Below, piece by piece: positions 17,123 through 26,065 of a DNA stretch of 64,000 bases. The translations under genes were made by a program, and so were the position numbers. A model generated the notes under the pieces. That model saw nothing but the letters and a program-made list of their open reading frames with translations. It was not told the DNA's origin and made no database searches. Origin of the DNA: Gymnodinialimonas sp. 57CJ19 (GTDB taxonomy: Bacteria; Pseudomonadota; Alphaproteobacteria; Rhodobacterales; Rhodobacteraceae); assembly GCF_038396845.1 (NCBI RefSeq), contig NZ_CP151587.1:2020001-2084000 (forward strand), read 5' to 3'. Every line of letters starts with the position of its first letter. Position 1 is the stretch's first letter.

Positions 17123-19324
17123 TCAGGCGGCCTTGCTGTCCACACCTTCGCCGAAGCGGCCATAGAAGCTTTGACCCTTCTCGGCCATTTCGCGCAGCAG
17201 CGCTGGGCATTCGAAGCGCTCGCCATACGCTGCCGTCAACTGGTCACACCGCTCGGCGGCGTAGGGCGTGCCGAGGATGTCGAGCCACGAGAACGGACCC
17301 CCGGACCAAGGCGCGAAGCCCCAGCCCAGAATGGCGCCGACGTCGCCTTCGCGGATGTCCATCAAAACGCCTGCCTCCAACGCGCGGACGGCTTCCAGAA
17401 CCTGCGCGAACAGCAGGCGGTGCTGCACGTCGGTCAACTCGGGCTGTTCGTCCTTCACGTCGTAGCGTTCGCGCAGACCGTCCCAAAGACCGGTGCGCTT
17501 GCCCTTTTCGTCGTAGCTGTAGAAGCCCGCGTTGGCCTTGCGGCCCAGACGGCCTTCTTCTTCCATCCAGAAGATCAGCTCATCCGTGGCGTCGTCATAG
17601 TTCGGATCACCTGCCTTGGTTGCCCGGGCAATCTTGGCACCGAGATCAATCGAGGTCTCGTCGGTCAGCTGAAGCGGCCCCAGAGGCATGCCGACCAGCT
17701 TGGCGGCATTTTCGATCAGGGCGGGCTCCACCCCTTCCTGCAACATCCGCACGCCTTCGTTGACGTAAGGCAGGATGCAGCGGTTGGCGTAGAAGAAACG
17801 CTCATCATTGACCACGATGGGCGTCTTGCGGATCTGGCGCACGAAATCGAGCGCCTTGGCCACGGCCACGTCACCGGTTTGCTTGCCCTTGATGATCTCC
17901 ACCAGCGCCATCTTATCGACGGGCGAGAAGAAGTGGATGCCGATGAACTGTTCTGCCCGCGCGGAGGCTTTGGCGAGCATGGTGATGGGCAGGGTGGAGG
18001 TGTTGGTGGCGAAGATGCCGTCTTCCAGCATCGCGGCCTCGGCCTTCTGCGTCACCTCGGCCTTGACCTTGGGGTCTTCGAACACCGCTTCCACGATCAG
18101 GTCACAGCCCTTGAGCGCGTCGTAGTCGGTGGTGGCGGTGATCTGGCCGAGCACCTTTGCCTTCTTCTCTTCCGTCACCTTGCCGCGCTTCATGCCCTTG
18201 TCGAGGATGCCTTCCGCGTGGGCCTTGCCCTTGTCGGCGCTTTCCTGCGCCGCGTCGATCAGCACAACTTCGATCCCGGCCAGAGCGGAGACATAGGCAA
18301 TGCCCGCGCCCATCATGCCAGCGCCAAGGATGCCGACCTTCTTCACCGTCTGGTCCGGCACATCGGGGCGGTTTGCGCCCTTCTCCAGCGCTTCCTTGTT
18401 GATGAACAGGGACCGGATCATCGCCGAAGACGACGGGTGCATCAGGATTTCGGTGAAGTACCGCGCCTCGATCTTCAGGGCGGTGTCGAAATCCACCAGA
18501 GCGCCTTCATAGATAGAGGACAACAGCGCCTTGGCCGCCGGGTAGACGCCCTTGGTCTTGCCGTGGATCATCGCACTGGCGCCCACGAAGGTCATGAAGC
18601 CCGCGGGGTGGTAGGGCGCACCGCCGGGCATCTTGTAGCCCTTGGCGTCCCAGGGTTTGACGATGTCGGCGGGGGAGGCGTTTAGCACCCAATCCTTGGC
18701 GGCCTGCAACAGGTCTTCGGCCGGGACGACATTGTCGATCAGCTGCGCGGATTTGGCTTTCTTCGGGTCCAGCATCCGCCCTTCCAGCAGGACGGGGGCT
18801 GCGGCCATGGCACCGACCATGCGGGAATAGCGGGTGGTGCCGCCCGCGCCGGGGAACAGGCCTAGAAGGATTTCCGGCAGGCCGATCTTGGCCTTGGGGT
18901 TGTCGGCCATGACGCGGTGGTGACAGGCAAGCGCGATTTCGGTGCCGATGCCGGCACAGGTGCCGGGGATGGCGCAGGCGATGGGCTTGCCGCCCTTGTT
19001 GGTCTTGGGCTCCATGCCCGCGCGTTCGATCTTGCGCAGGATGCGGTGGCCGTTCATCGTGAAGTTGAACAGGCCCTCGGCGGGGTTGTCACCGGACTCG
19101 GCCCGGATCGTGGCCAGCACGTTGAGGTCCATGCCACCCGCGAAGGTGGACTTGCCCGACGTGATGACGATGCCCTTGACGGCGTCATCGGCGAGCGCCT
19201 GATCGACCAGTTGCTCGCAGGTGTCGAACGCCTCACGCGCCAACACGTTCATCGACTTGCCGGGCACATCCCAAGTAATAACGGCAACGCCATCGGCGCC
19301 AATTTCCATGGTAAAGTCGCTCAT
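17123..19324 (-). CDS. fadJ: Enoyl-CoA hydratase / 3-hydroxyacyl-CoA dehydrogenase (FadB/FadJ-type alpha subunit)
   Basis: The 733-aa multifunctional protein carries steps two and three of fatty acid beta-oxidation. The N-terminal third is the crotonase domain (TFAGGMDLNVL near residue 60 and PGTCAGIGTEIALACHHRVM for the oxyanion hole). A NAD-binding Rossmann region follows, with GILGAGMMGAGIAYVSALAG near residue 330, then two dehydrogenase C-terminal domains (FFSPVDKMALVEIIKG and ANRCILPYVNEGVRM). The start overlaps the upstream NTF2-like gene by 4 nt (ATGA), and the thiolase lies before that. This gives a FadA-x-FadJ operon on the minus strand. Confidence 0.94.
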   Translation of the reverse strand: MSDFTMEIGADGVAVITWDVPGKSMNVLAREAFDTCEQLVDQALADDAVKGIVITSGKSTFAGGMDLNVLATIRAESGDNPAEGLFNFTMNGHRILRKIERAGMEPKTNKGGKPIACAIPGTCAGIGTEIALACHHRVMADNPKAKIGLPEILLGLFPGAGGTTRYSRMVGAMAAAPVLLEGRMLDPKKAKSAQLIDNVVPAEDLLQAAKDWVLNASPADIVKPWDAKGYKMPGGAPYHPAGFMTFVGASAMIHGKTKGVYPAAKALLSSIYEGALVDFDTALKIEARYFTEILMHPSSSAMIRSLFINKEALEKGANRPDVPDQTVKKVGILGAGMMGAGIAYVSALAGIEVVLIDAAQESADKGKAHAEGILDKGMKRGKVTEEKKAKVLGQITATTDYDALKGCDLIVEAVFEDPKVKAEVTQKAEAAMLEDGIFATNTSTLPITMLAKASARAEQFIGIHFFSPVDKMALVEIIKGKQTGDVAVAKALDFVRQIRKTPIVVNDERFFYANRCILPYVNEGVRMLQEGVEPALIENAAKLVGMPLGPLQLTDETSIDLGAKIARATKAGDPNYDDATDELIFWMEEEGRLGRKANAGFYSYDEKGKRTGLWDGLRERYDVKDEQPELTDVQHRLLFAQVLEAVRALEAGVLMDIREGDVGAILGWGFAPWSGGPFSWLDILGTPYAAERCDQLTAAYGERFECPALLREMAEKGQSFYGRFGEGVDSKAA

Positions 19325-20286
19325 TTGCGCATCCTTTTCTGAATTTCTCGCATGGTCGGCAGTTTGTCCGTGACCTTGACGGTCGGATCGGAGGGCGTCT
19401 CATGCGACAGTGAGTTGGTGACAGAGCTGCATTTCCACTGACCGTCCGCGAACGTCAGCATCATGCGGCTTTTTATCGGGCCAAAGACGATGTCATCGTC
19501 TTTGGTAATGGTGGTGTGGTGGTAGCCAAGTATCCGATCCTCCGAGAGGAATTCGGCATAACGCGCGCTTCGGCGCATCCGCGCGGAGCCAAAGTTGTTC
19601 AACTGGGTCACGATCAGGTCGAAGAACGCACGTCCATCCTGGGGGGCCGCCACGGTGTGATCGGTGGCGAAGAAATGGGCGGAGAAAGGGAAGGTGAACA
19701 GGTCACACCAGCCCTCAAAACTTGGAGAGTTCACGACGCCGTCCAAGGAATTGAGGAACACCTGATAAATCGGCTCGGCCCGTGTCTGGTAACCACGGAT
19801 ATTGGACTTTGCGTCTGCCCATCTTTCTTCAAAACAGCCCGGATCGGACCGCAGAAGCGACAGGGGAAAACGGCTGCCGGTCAGTTCATGATCGGCTTCC
19901 GTTACCTTCCAGCCTCCATCCAACAAACGCAGGATCAACCGGTTGCCGTAGGCGGGTATTACCGACGTGGCATTGCGCAGCACATGGGTCGTGTGCCAGC
20001 CCTCGATCGTGGTTTCATCCAGGTAACGCGCTTGTTTCACAAGGCGGATGTAGTGGGTCACTTGCTGGGATTTCAGAGCCTGCACGACGCTTGAGACATC
20101 GCCGCGCAGGTCTTCGTCCGTCTCCAGAACCGTTTCGTCCGTACCCGTGCGAAAGATGAAGGGCAGGGCAACGTGATCCACGAAACCCGCGACGTCGTCC
20201 GCCATCAAGGCAGCAGAGGTACAATCCAGCCAGTCCTGATAAATCAGGTGCGGGTCGCGCATCAGGTCTGGCGGATCAAGGGGCAT
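19321..20286 (-). CDS. Unknown protein with two tandem NTF2/SnoaL-like domains
   Basis: I do not recognise a named family. The 321-aa product looks like an internal duplication. Residues about 15-135 and 165-295 share the same plan: an opening helix with a small-molecule-pocket look (DWLDCTSAALMADDVAGFVDHV / FLNSLDGVVNSPSFEGWCDLF), a middle helix, then strands ending in DGGWKVTEAD and DGQWKCSSVT. Such (D)G.WK endings are typical of NTF2-like folds. It has no signal peptide. It is translationally coupled to fadJ by a 4-nt overlap and follows the thiolase by 60 bp, so a role in acyl-CoA metabolism is likely but unproven. The ribosome site is weak. Confidence 0.7.
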   Translation of the reverse strand: MPLDPPDLMRDPHLIYQDWLDCTSAALMADDVAGFVDHVALPFIFRTGTDETVLETDEDLRGDVSSVVQALKSQQVTHYIRLVKQARYLDETTIEGWHTTHVLRNATSVIPAYGNRLILRLLDGGWKVTEADHELTGSRFPLSLLRSDPGCFEERWADAKSNIRGYQTRAEPIYQVFLNSLDGVVNSPSFEGWCDLFTFPFSAHFFATDHTVAAPQDGRAFFDLIVTQLNNFGSARMRRSARYAEFLSEDRILGYHHTTITKDDDIVFGPIKSRMMLTFADGQWKCSSVTNSLSHETPSDPTVKVTDKLPTMREIQKRMRK

Positions 20287-20346
20287 TGCATCGCTCGTTT
20301 CTTGGAAAAAGTGGTGTTCAGGGGCCGTCAGGGGGGCTCTCCCAGA

Positions 20347-21558
20347 TTATACCCGTTCCAGAATAGTGGCGGACCCCATACCCGCCGCAACGCACAGCGT
20401 GGCCAAGCCGGTTTCCTTGTCCGCACGCTCCATCTCATCAAGCAGCGTGCCAAGGATCATCGCCCCGGTCGCCCCCAGAGGGTGGCCCATGGCAATGGCA
20501 CCGCCGTTCACGTTGACCTTTGCATGGTCCACATCGAAGGCCTGCAAGAAGCGCAGGACGACAGCGGCGAAGGCTTCGTTGACCTCGAACAGGTCGATGT
20601 CGTTGATGTTCATGCCATTTTCCATCAGGATCTTGGTGGTCACGGGCACGGGACCGGTGAGGTTGATGGTGGGATCGGTGCCGATCTTGGCGTTGGCACG
20701 GATACGGGCGCGGGGCTTGAGGCCCCACTTCTCGCCAAACTCCTTGTTGCCGACCAGGATCGCCGCGGAACCGTCAACGATGCCCGAGGAATTGCCGGCG
20801 TGGTGGATGTGGTTGATCGCCTCCAGATGGGGGTACTTCATCAAGGCTACCGCATCGAAACCGGGCATTGTCTCGCCCATGTCCTTGAACGCGGGCTTGA
20901 GCGAGCCGAGGGACTGCATATCCGTCTGAGGGCGCAAGTATTCGTCTTTATCAAGGATCGTCAGGCCGTTTTGATCGCGCACCGTGATCACCGACTTGTC
21001 GAAATGGCCCGCGTCCCAGGCCGCCTTGGCGCGGCGCTGGCTTTCGACCGAATATTCATCGACCTGATCGCGGGTGAAGCCGTATTCCGTCGCGATAATG
21101 TCGGCAGAAATCCCCTGCGGCACGAAGTAACTGCCCATGGCAAGTTGCGGATCGACGGCCATGGCGGCACCATCGCTGCCCATGGCGACGCGGCCCATCA
21201 TCTCGACCCCGCCTGCGATATAGCCGTCACCGGCGCCGCCCTTGATCTGGTTGGCGGCGAGGTTCACCGCCTCCAGACCCGACGCGCAAAAGCGGTTGAT
21301 GGCGAGGCCGGGGATACTCTCATCCAGGTCCGAAGCCAGCACCGCGGCGCGCGCGAGGCAGCCGCCTTGCTCCATCACCTGGGTGACGTTGCCCCAGATC
21401 ACGTCTTCGACGGCGTGGCCTTCAAGCCCATTGCGTTCCTTGAGGGTGTTCAGCGTAAACGCAGAGAGCCGCGCCGAGGTGACCTCGTGTAGGGCGCCGT
21501 CGCGGCGACCTTTGCCGCGTGGGGTACGGATGGCATCGTAAATATAGGCGTCGGTCAT
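20347..21558 (-). CDS. fadA: Acetyl-CoA C-acyltransferase (thiolase)
   Basis: The 403-aa thiolase performs the last step of beta-oxidation, cleaving 3-ketoacyl-CoA. The nucleophilic Cys lies in NRFCASGLEAVN near residue 90. The C-terminal GGAIAMGHPLGATGAM and CVAAGMGSATI carry the catalytic His and second Cys. The frame extends upstream, but ATG 21558 gives the family start MTDAYIYDAIRTPRGKG with AAGGA 7 nt before. It is the first recognised beta-oxidation gene of the operon with the NTF2-like gene and fadJ. A small unknown ORF ends 11 bp upstream. Confidence 0.94.
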   Translation of the reverse strand: MTDAYIYDAIRTPRGKGRRDGALHEVTSARLSAFTLNTLKERNGLEGHAVEDVIWGNVTQVMEQGGCLARAAVLASDLDESIPGLAINRFCASGLEAVNLAANQIKGGAGDGYIAGGVEMMGRVAMGSDGAAMAVDPQLAMGSYFVPQGISADIIATEYGFTRDQVDEYSVESQRRAKAAWDAGHFDKSVITVRDQNGLTILDKDEYLRPQTDMQSLGSLKPAFKDMGETMPGFDAVALMKYPHLEAINHIHHAGNSSGIVDGSAAILVGNKEFGEKWGLKPRARIRANAKIGTDPTINLTGPVPVTTKILMENGMNINDIDLFEVNEAFAAVVLRFLQAFDVDHAKVNVNGGAIAMGHPLGATGAMILGTLLDEMERADKETGLATLCVAAGMGSATILERV

Positions 21559-21569
21559 GGGATGATCCT

Positions 21570-21860
21570 TCAATTCAAGTCGGTAAGGCCGGCATGATCG
21601 CCCCAAAGGGCGACAGCGGCGGCGATGGTAATCCCGTTCAGAAACGGGGATGTGCGGGAATACAGTGGAACGGTCTTGGCGCTCTGGGTTTGGCCGATGG
21701 CAGGGAACCCGCCCGAAGCATTGGGGGTTAGCGCGGCAGTGGGCGGCCTGCCGCGCAATGCGATCGACACCGCGCCGAGCGCCTTCTGCACGGCCAATGG
21801 CACCGCGCCATTGGTGACTGCGCCCAAGCAAGAGCCAATGTTGAGCCGAGCGGACGTCAT
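21570..21860 (-). CDS. Small hypothetical protein upstream of the thiolase gene
   Basis: This 96-aa ORF is not a family I recognise. A strong ribosome site (GGGAGG, about 7 nt before the ATG) and mostly G/C third codon positions argue that it is translated. The protein has two weakly hydrophobic stretches (residues 8-33 and 73-87) and no charged core. It ends 11 bp before fadA and may be co-translated with it. Its start overlaps a shorter upstream ORF by 4 nt. It could still be chance in GC-rich DNA. Confidence 0.45.
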   Translation of the reverse strand: MTSARLNIGSCLGAVTNGAVPLAVQKALGAVSIALRGRPPTAALTPNASGGFPAIGQTQSAKTVPLYSRTSPFLNGITIAAAVALWGDHAGLTDLN

Positions 21861-22027
21861 CGATGCACCTCCCGGAGGGACACGATGATCGTAGCTGCGA
21901 GGGGCGGTTGAGCGCAGGCTCCGGTCAAGACAGCGGTTGCCCCATCAGCCGCAAGAGGGGGTGCAATCACACCCGCCGCATCCACCATCGCAAGATGGCG
22001 GTGAGCAATCGACTCCGCCGCATCCAT
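21857..22027 (-). CDS. Possible 56-aa ORF overlapping the yidD-like 3' end
   Basis: It begins at ATG 22027 with AAGGAGG 5-6 nt before, inside the 3' part of the YidD-like gene in another frame, and runs 88 nt past that gene's stop. It ends in an ATGA overlap with the next small ORF. The ribosome-like site also encodes Glu-Gly-Gly in the YidD-like frame, so it may be coincidental. The product (MDAAESIAHRHLAMVDAAGV...) is not recognised. Confidence 0.25.
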   Translation of the reverse strand: MDAAESIAHRHLAMVDAAGVIAPPLAADGATAVLTGACAQPPLAATIIVSLREVHR

Positions 22028-22469
22028 CGGCGCCTCCTTCAACAGGGGTGCCAACCTTGTCGGGCGTCGGTTGCGCATCGGCTGACCCAGCCACGCAGAA
22101 GGCGGGCAGGGCGAAGAAGCACCAGCCAACCTCGGTGCAGTCGCAAGCGTTGTCGACCCAGCGCCCTGCACGGCTTTCGCGGCGTTTACCCTTGCGGCCC
22201 CGGCGCGGTGGGCGGGCATGCTCGTCCGCCCGATCTGCATGAACGGCACAATTGGCGCGCAGGGTTTCGGACGCCAAACGGCAGTCTCGGGACCGTTGCC
22301 GGATCGCCGGGATCGCGCCCCAAAGCCCGCTGTCGCGGATCGCGTGCTTGGCATGGCCGGAACAGCCCGTACCGCCGTGCAGCACGGAGTGGGCACAGCG
22401 AAATCCCTTGTACGGAGAAATATACCGCTGATACCCCCAGATTGCCCCAAGGGCGAGTTTACTGACCAT
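21945..22469 (-). CDS. yidD: YidD-family membrane insertion factor with Cys-rich tail
   Basis: Residues 1-75 match the YidD pattern: a hydrophobic helix, WGYQRYISPYKGFRCAHSV, GTGCSGHAKHAIRDSGLWGA and RQRSRDC. YidD proteins assist YidC-dependent membrane insertion. Unlike typical YidD (70-90 aa), this one is 174 aa. It continues with a basic linker, a second hydrophobic stretch (VGWCFFALPAFCVAGSA) and a C-terminal tail holding seven Cys in its last 27 residues, suggestive of metal binding. I use ATG 22469; the frame stays open to a TTG at 22508. It is not beside rnpA or yidC, so it is a stray or divergent paralogue. Confidence 0.75.
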   Translation of the reverse strand: MVSKLALGAIWGYQRYISPYKGFRCAHSVLHGGTGCSGHAKHAIRDSGLWGAIPAIRQRSRDCRLASETLRANCAVHADRADEHARPPRRGRKGKRRESRAGRWVDNACDCTEVGWCFFALPAFCVAGSADAQPTPDKVGTPVEGGADGCGGVDCSPPSCDGGCGGCDCTPSCG

Positions 22470-22551
22470 GGCCAAGCGTCCCGTGGTTGTTTCCGGGAAC
22501 ACTGCCAAGCCGCGCGAGGAGATACTAGGGGGAATGGGGGGGCGAATTGGG

Positions 22552-23172
22552 TCATGCCGGGAACGCAGGCTCCATCAGGTCATAGGGATGCTTCCAGCCC
22601 GGCGTGTCACTGATCCGCGTGAGCCAAGCGTCAATGGCTGGATAGTCCGCGCGGGTGAAGGAGAACGGCTCGTCGTAAAAGAGGTATCCGGCACAGCTGA
22701 TGTCGGCGCAGCTGATCGCGTCGCCTGCCAGCCAGTCACGTTGGGACAGCTCGCCCTCAAGGACCTTCAGGGCCGCTTTCAGGCGACCCACATGGAAAGC
22801 AATGACATCGGCGTTGCGCTTTTCCTCGGGAAGGAAATTCATCAAGAACCGCAGAGGCCCGGCAATGCCCGAGACCTTCTGGTTGTCAAAGATCGTCCAG
22901 CGCAGGACGTTGCGCGGCGTATCGCCGGTAAGTTTGCCCGTGGTCTCCATGACCCAATGCTGGATCACGCCCGATTGGGTCATGATCTCGTCCCCGGTAT
23001 CGAGGACGGGGATTTCCCCCATGGGGTTGATGGCGCGAAACTCTGGGCTGCGGGCCTCGCCGTTGAAGAAATCAACATGGCGCGGCTGCCAAGGGATGCC
23101 GGCCAGCTCCAAAGCCAGCGCCGCCTTGTAAGCGTTGCCGCTTTCGCCGAAGCAGTAAAGAACGTTGGTCAT
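22552..23172 (-). CDS. Glutathione S-transferase family protein
   Basis: The 206-aa product has the thioredoxin-like N-terminal domain (LYCFGESGNAYKAALALELAG, then NPMGEIPVLDTGDEIMTQSGVI with the cis-Pro and the QS pair that contacts glutathione). An all-helical C-terminal domain contains LAGDAISCADISCAGYL. GGAGG 8 nt before ATG 23172 fixes the start. The substrate is unknown. It lies between beta-oxidation genes but with sizeable gaps on both sides. Confidence 0.88.
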   Translation of the reverse strand: MTNVLYCFGESGNAYKAALALELAGIPWQPRHVDFFNGEARSPEFRAINPMGEIPVLDTGDEIMTQSGVIQHWVMETTGKLTGDTPRNVLRWTIFDNQKVSGIAGPLRFLMNFLPEEKRNADVIAFHVGRLKAALKVLEGELSQRDWLAGDAISCADISCAGYLFYDEPFSFTRADYPAIDAWLTRISDTPGWKHPYDLMEPAFPA

Positions 23173-23271
23173 TGCATGCGCCTCCCAAGCGTCGCGCGTT
23201 GTTTCAAGCGGCTTTGGGGGTTTCACACCCCCAAATGTGACCTTTCCCAAGGGAAAGATCACGCCCCCGTG

Positions 23272-23500
23272 CGATATTTTTGAAAAGATGAAGGGGCCCG
23301 TAACGCTTCGTTAACGCTGAAGCGCCAAAGTGGGGTTGCGGAACAGGCTGCGAAGCCGATGACCGTAAAAGGTGAAGGCGTCGTGTCGTTCAGTGAAGCG
23401 CCCCCCGCATGTTTGCGTGAGTCGAGTGCTGCAGAACTTTGGGGAACACTCGGTTCGACACGGCGTACTTCGGCCCTGCTTCATCTTTTCAAAAATATCG
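23272..23500. repeat. 22-bp perfect inverted repeat flanking 185 bp
   Basis: Arms 23272-23293 and 23479-23500 are exact reverse complements and carry the core ATTTTTGAAAAGATGAAG. They enclose 185 bp with no convincing gene; a 68-aa minus-strand ORF is not supported. No target-site duplication is evident at the edges. This element fills most of the 356-bp gap between the GST gene and the next gene upstream. It may be a small non-autonomous element, or two independent copies of a recurrent post-gene motif in opposite orientation. Confidence 0.8.
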
Positions 23501-23528
23501 AATCCTCCCTGCGCCAAGGGCGCTTTCG

Positions 23529-23741
23529 TTAGCGTTTTCTGTCTTCCAGCTCAGAGTTGAAGATCCTGATCCGGGCGATGAATTTCTCGTCGTTAAGGAC
23601 GCTGCCCCAGTTTTCGAACACAAAGGACAGGAACTCTCCCTCATCCAAGCCCGCCTCCTTTGAGAGGCCGCGCAATTTGCGGTAGCCGTCTTCGGTCATC
23701 GCGATATTTGTGCGGCGTGTCAGACGTAGGCGTTTCGGCAT
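23529..23741 (-). CDS. Small ribbon-helix-helix-like protein
   Basis: This 70-aa protein begins with a basic strand-like stretch (RLRLTRRTNIAMTEDGYRKL) followed by two helices (KLRGLSKEAGLDEGEFLSFVFENW). That is the plan of ribbon-helix-helix DNA-binding proteins. The fold is inferred from pattern. AGGGA precedes the start. It lies 58 bp downstream of the acyl-CoA dehydrogenase on the same strand, so the two are probably co-transcribed. It could be a small regulator of that operon. Confidence 0.6.
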   Translation of the reverse strand: MPKRLRLTRRTNIAMTEDGYRKLRGLSKEAGLDEGEFLSFVFENWGSVLNDEKFIARIRIFNSELEDRKR

Positions 23742-23799
23742 GGTGTCCCTTTCTGATCCAAGGCGCGCCCTGAGGAAGGGCGCGCCTCGACTATGCCGC

Positions 23800-25575
23800 T
23801 TAGAAGTTGGCCGCGTCCAGCGCCATCACCGCATCTCCGCCCGCTTGAATGCGGGCCAGGTGGGTTGCTGTCATCGGCAGAGTGCGGGTCATGTAGAACC
23901 GCCCGGTGGCCAGCTTGGTCTCGTGGAAGACCGGGTCCGAGGTGCCATCGGCTAGCGCCTTGAGCGACGCTTTTGCCATCATGCCCCACATCAGGCCCAG
24001 GCAGGTGTGGCCGAAGAGGTGCATGAAGTCGGTGGAGCCGGACAGCGCGTTGTTGGGGTTCTTCATGCCTTCCTGCATGAAGTACATGCCCGCCGCTTGC
24101 AGGTCTTTGGAGGCGGCTTTCAGCGGCGCGATGAAGTCTTCCAAGCCGTCGACGTCTGCGTTGTCCTTGCAGAAGCCCTTGACCAGATCGAAGAACGCCA
24201 TGACGTGCTTGCCGCCGTCTTGCGCCAGCTTGCGGCCTACGAGGTCCAGCGCTTGGACACCGTTGGCGCCCTCGTAGATCATTGCGATACGGGCGTCTCG
24301 GGCGAATTGGGACATGCCCCATTCCTCGATATAGCCGTGGCCGCCGTAGACCTGCTGGGCCTGCACGGTCATGTCGAAACCCTTGTCCGTCAGGAAGCCC
24401 TTGATCACCGGCGTGAGTAGCGAGATCAGGCCGTCGGCGTCCTTGTCTTCAGAGCGGTGGGCGGCGTCGATCAGCGTCGAGCCCCAGAGAAGGAAAGCGC
24501 GGCCCGCTTCGGCGAAGCTTTTCTGCTCCATCAGGTTGCGACGGATATCGGGGTGGACGATCAGCGGATCGGCGGGGCCGTCGGGGTTCTCGGCGCCGGT
24601 GACGGCGCGGCCCTGCAGACGGTCCTTGGCGTAGTCGAGCGCGTTCTGGTAGGCGGCCTCGGCCTGGGCCAAGCCCTGCATGCCGACGCCCAGACGGGCT
24701 TCGTTCATCATCGTGAACATCGCGCGCATGCCTTTGTGCTCTTCGCCCAGAAGGTAGCCGGTGGCCTCGTCATAGTTCATCACGCAGGTCGAATTGCCGT
24801 GGATGCCCATCTTTTCTTCGATCTTGCCGCAGCTTACGCCGTTGCGGTCGCCCAGGCTGCCGTCCTCGTTCACGTGGAACTTCGGCACGATGAACAGCGA
24901 CACGCCTTTGATGCCCTCGGGGCCGCCCACGATCTTGCCCAACACCAGGTGAATGATGTTGTCGGACATGTCGTGTTCACCGGCGGAGATGAAGATCTTC
25001 TGGCCAGTGATCTTGTAGGAGCCGTCGTCTTGCGGCTCGGCCTTGGTGCGCATCAGGCCCAGATCGGTGCCGCAGTGGGGCTCTGTCAGGTTCATGGTGC
25101 CGGTCCATTCGCAGGTCACCATCTTGGGCAGGTATTTCGCTTTCTGCTCGTCAGAGCCGTGCACCAAGATGGCGGAGGCCGCGCCGTGGGTCAGGCCCTG
25201 GTACATGGTGAAAGCCATGTTGGCGGAAGAGAACATCTCGCCGACCGCCGTGTTCATCACGTAAGGAAGCCCCATGCCGCCGAATTCTTCGGGCATGTCG
25301 ATGCCGGGCCAGCCGCCTTCGGCCATCTGGTCAAACGCCGCCTTGAAGCCTGTGGGCGTGCGCACCACGCCGTTTTCCATCACACAGCCTTCGGTGTCGC
25401 CCACCACGTTCAACGGGGTCAGGACCTCGGACGAGATCTTGCCGGCTTCTTCAAGGATGGCGCCGGTGAATTCCCGGTCCAGATCGCCGTAGCCGGGGGT
25501 CTGAAGGTCCGAGATGTTCAGCACGTCGTGCAAAATGAACTGTGTGTCTTTCGTCGGGGCGGTGTAGCGCGGCAT
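23800..25575 (-). CDS. Acyl-CoA dehydrogenase (long form)
   Basis: This 591-aa FAD enzyme catalyses the first beta-oxidation step, inserting the alpha-beta double bond. It shows [13 protein letters not shown] and [11 protein letters not shown] (FAD-binding region), [12 protein letters not shown] (C-terminal FAD contact) and [22 protein letters not shown] with the likely catalytic Glu. The extra C-terminal domain and the start [20 protein letters not shown] group it with long FadE-type and DmdC-like dehydrogenases. DmdC acts on methylthiopropionyl-CoA, but nothing here proves that substrate. It follows a MerR regulator gene by 24 bp, so one transcript is likely. Confidence 0.93.
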   Translation of the reverse strand: MPRYTAPTKDTQFILHDVLNISDLQTPGYGDLDREFTGAILEEAGKISSEVLTPLNVVGDTEGCVMENGVVRTPTGFKAAFDQMAEGGWPGIDMPEEFGGMGLPYVMNTAVGEMFSSANMAFTMYQGLTHGAASAILVHGSDEQKAKYLPKMVTCEWTGTMNLTEPHCGTDLGLMRTKAEPQDDGSYKITGQKIFISAGEHDMSDNIIHLVLGKIVGGPEGIKGVSLFIVPKFHVNEDGSLGDRNGVSCGKIEEKMGIHGNSTCVMNYDEATGYLLGEEHKGMRAMFTMMNEARLGVGMQGLAQAEAAYQNALDYAKDRLQGRAVTGAENPDGPADPLIVHPDIRRNLMEQKSFAEAGRAFLLWGSTLIDAAHRSEDKDADGLISLLTPVIKGFLTDKGFDMTVQAQQVYGGHGYIEEWGMSQFARDARIAMIYEGANGVQALDLVGRKLAQDGGKHVMAFFDLVKGFCKDNADVDGLEDFIAPLKAASKDLQAAGMYFMQEGMKNPNNALSGSTDFMHLFGHTCLGLMWGMMAKASLKALADGTSDPVFHETKLATGRFYMTRTLPMTATHLARIQAGGDAVMALDAANF

Positions 25576-25599
25576 TGGTGTCTCCCTTGGTGTTTAGCG

Positions 25600-25989
25600 T
25601 CAGGCGGCGGACTCTTTGCTGGTCAGCATTTCCGTCACCAACGTCATCTGGTTGCGCAGCTCGTCGATGGCTTCATCAAGTTCGGCGCGTTGTTTCTCCA
25701 TGTCGGCAAGGCGGGCTCGGGCAATGGAAAGCGTGCTGACAAGCTGCGTTTGTTGGCTATCGTCTACGGTGTAGAGGTCCAGCAGCTGCCGGATCTCTTC
25801 CAGCGAGAACCCAAAGCGCTTGCCGCGCAGGATCAATTTCAGGCGGGCACGGTCGCGACGGGTAAAGAGGCGGCGCTGACCTTCCCGGATGGGGTGGAGC
25901 AATTCCTTGGACTCGTAGAAGCGCAGGGTACGAGGCGTGACGTCATAGGCATCACACATCTCGCGGATGGTCATGGTTTCGGTTGTCAT
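25600..25989 (-). CDS. MerR-family regulator of acyl-CoA metabolism
   Basis: The winged-helix head reads MTIREMCDAYDVTPRTLRFYESKELLHPIREGQRRLFTRRD. A coiled coil follows (residues about 75-125) for dimerisation. There are no C-terminal Cys ligands, so it is not a metal sensor; this subclass (LiuR-like) controls acyl-CoA and branched-chain amino acid catabolism. It lies directly before the acyl-CoA dehydrogenase on the same strand, with a palindromic site 77 bp upstream. The start is uncertain: MTTETM at 25989 fits the family, but in-frame ATGs also exist at 26016 and 26025. Confidence 0.85.
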   Translation of the reverse strand: MTTETMTIREMCDAYDVTPRTLRFYESKELLHPIREGQRRLFTRRDRARLKLILRGKRFGFSLEEIRQLLDLYTVDDSQQTQLVSTLSIARARLADMEKQRAELDEAIDELRNQMTLVTEMLTSKESAA

Positions 25990-26065
25990 TGTGTCGGTCT
26001 CACTAAGATCAAACATTACATTCAATACCCCATGTGCGAGTCATGGGCATAGTCTACAAGGATGG

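Noticed and set aside
21625..21888. 87-aa plus-strand ORF upstream of fadA
   Set aside because: It is antisense to the better-supported 96-aa minus-strand ORF and has no ribosome site.
23311..23517. 68-aa minus-strand ORF inside the 23272-23500 inverted repeat
   Set aside because: Its N-terminal codons run through the repeat arm, and no ribosome site or family pattern is seen.
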